The notes below the pieces were generated by a model. The model worked only from the letters and a program-made list of their open reading frames with translations, was not told the DNA's origin and did no database searches. The position numbers were made by a program, and so were the translations under genes. A stretch of 64,000 nucleotides of DNA. Origin: Niveispirillum sp048066115 (GTDB lineage Bacteria > Pseudomonadota > Alphaproteobacteria > Azospirillales > Azospirillaceae). The number at the start of each line of letters is the position of its first letter. Positions within the stretch are counted from its first letter, which is position 1. Positions 63,796-64,000 of the stretch are shown piece after piece. The stretch spans positions 124,001-188,000 of the forward strand of contig NZ_JBLTYX010000005.1 in the NCBI RefSeq assembly GCF_048066115.1. The letters run 5' to 3'.

Positions 63796-64000
63796 ATGGA
63801 AAAATCCGAAATGGCAAATACGATCAACGGAGCAACCGTCGGTCTGGTGAAGCAGTTCGAGGGCCTGGGGGATGGCGACAAGGACAAGCCTGGCCTGCAA
63901 CCCTATATATGCCCCGCAGGCTACTGGACCATTGGTTATGGCCGCGTCGTGCGCGGAACGGACGGCCGCATGTTCAAGGGGGAGGTGGACCGCAAGGCCG
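63796..64000 (+). CDS. GH24 phage-type lysozyme, N-terminal part (runs off right edge)
   Basis: The first 68 residues of a lysozyme-like protein: VGLVKQFEGLGDGDKDKPGL contains the catalytic Glu of T4-type lysozymes, then QPYICPAGYWTIGYGRVV supplies the conserved TIGYG segment and the second active-site region. GH24 enzymes cleave peptidoglycan glycan strands. ATG 63796 (MEKSEMANT) or 63811 (MANTINGATV) may be the start. Its neighbours outside the window would tell whether it is a prophage endolysin, a spanin-linked lysozyme or a host gene. Confidence 0.85.
   Translation, partial: MEKSEMANTINGATVGLVKQFEGLGDGDKDKPGLQPYICPAGYWTIGYGRVVRGTDGRMFKGEVDRKA

Overview
The window is high-GC bacterial chromosome, densely packed with genes whose starts and stops often overlap by 1-4 bases. 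Several features point to an alphaproteobacterium of the Azospirillum/Niveispirillum type (Rhodospirillales sensu lato): GltB carries a 36-residue propeptide before its catalytic Cys, an lptCAB/rpoN/hpf/ptsN cluster is present, a short NrnC-type exonuclease replaces full RNase D, DUF952 is coupled to pyrD, and there is a TipF-like EAL protein. The family assignment is inference; no rRNA lies in the window.

Layout. 0-3.1 kb: a partial gene, DUF952-pyrD and a degenerate EAL membrane protein. 3.1-8.8 kb: an amino-sugar and murein-recycling locus. A minus-strand operon (BadF-type kinase, GntR regulator, SIS-domain deaminase, nagA, all overlapping) diverges from murQ and a GNAT gene across an operator cluster. 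8.9-13.4 kb: SPOUT methyltransferase-uppP, then clpS-clpA. 14-21 kb: glutamate synthase, with gltD and gltB separated by an AT-richer small gene and a GST. 21.3-29.5 kb: ptsN, hpf, rpoN, lptB, lptA, lptC and nrnC on the minus strand, interrupted by a plus-strand MFS gene. 29.6-30.1 kb: two identical tRNA-Leu(CAG) genes in a tandem duplication. 30.2-32.7 kb: Bax-inhibitor-1 family protein and a glycosyltransferase-like protein. 33-36.7 kb: a Mn/Fe/Zn-type ABC importer. 36.8-44.6 kb: HAD phosphatase, nucleoside hydrolase, polysaccharide deacetylase, LytTR regulator, MipA/OmpV protein, membrane-anchored FAH-fold protein and a large beta-rich protein. 44.7-46.9 kb: ribonucleotide reductase alpha with NrdR-like and DnaA boxes. 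46.9-47.5 kb: a decayed PIN toxin-antitoxin pair. 47.9-54.7 kb: FG-GAP protein, membrane protein, dipeptide epimerase, epmA, FemAB-like protein, and an ECF41 sigma factor with its carboxymuconolactone decarboxylase partner and a recognisable ECF41 promoter. 54.9-63.6 kb: tandem paralogue pairs (DUF6265-like, EF-hand lipoproteins, pentapeptide-repeat proteins) plus a GST-MFS-LysR locus. A GH24 lysozyme runs off the right edge.

How genes work together. NagK-like kinase, NagA, SIS deaminase, MurQ, UppP and the Ala-Glu epimerase all serve recovery or assembly of the cell wall. rpoN, ptsN and hpf form the usual nitrogen-PTS/sigma-54 module, and gltBD is the ammonium-assimilation enzyme. The ECF41 gene and its partner appear to be one autoregulated unit.

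Most unusual content. At least six copies of an interspersed element, about 90-105 bp long, each fold into four successive hairpins. The stem sequences change in compensatory fashion while the loops (GACN, CCCATG-like, GGAT) stay constant. Four copies lie within 3.3 kb (57.8-61.1 kb). I do not recognise this family. Two other palindromic repeat families (three copies and two copies) are also present.
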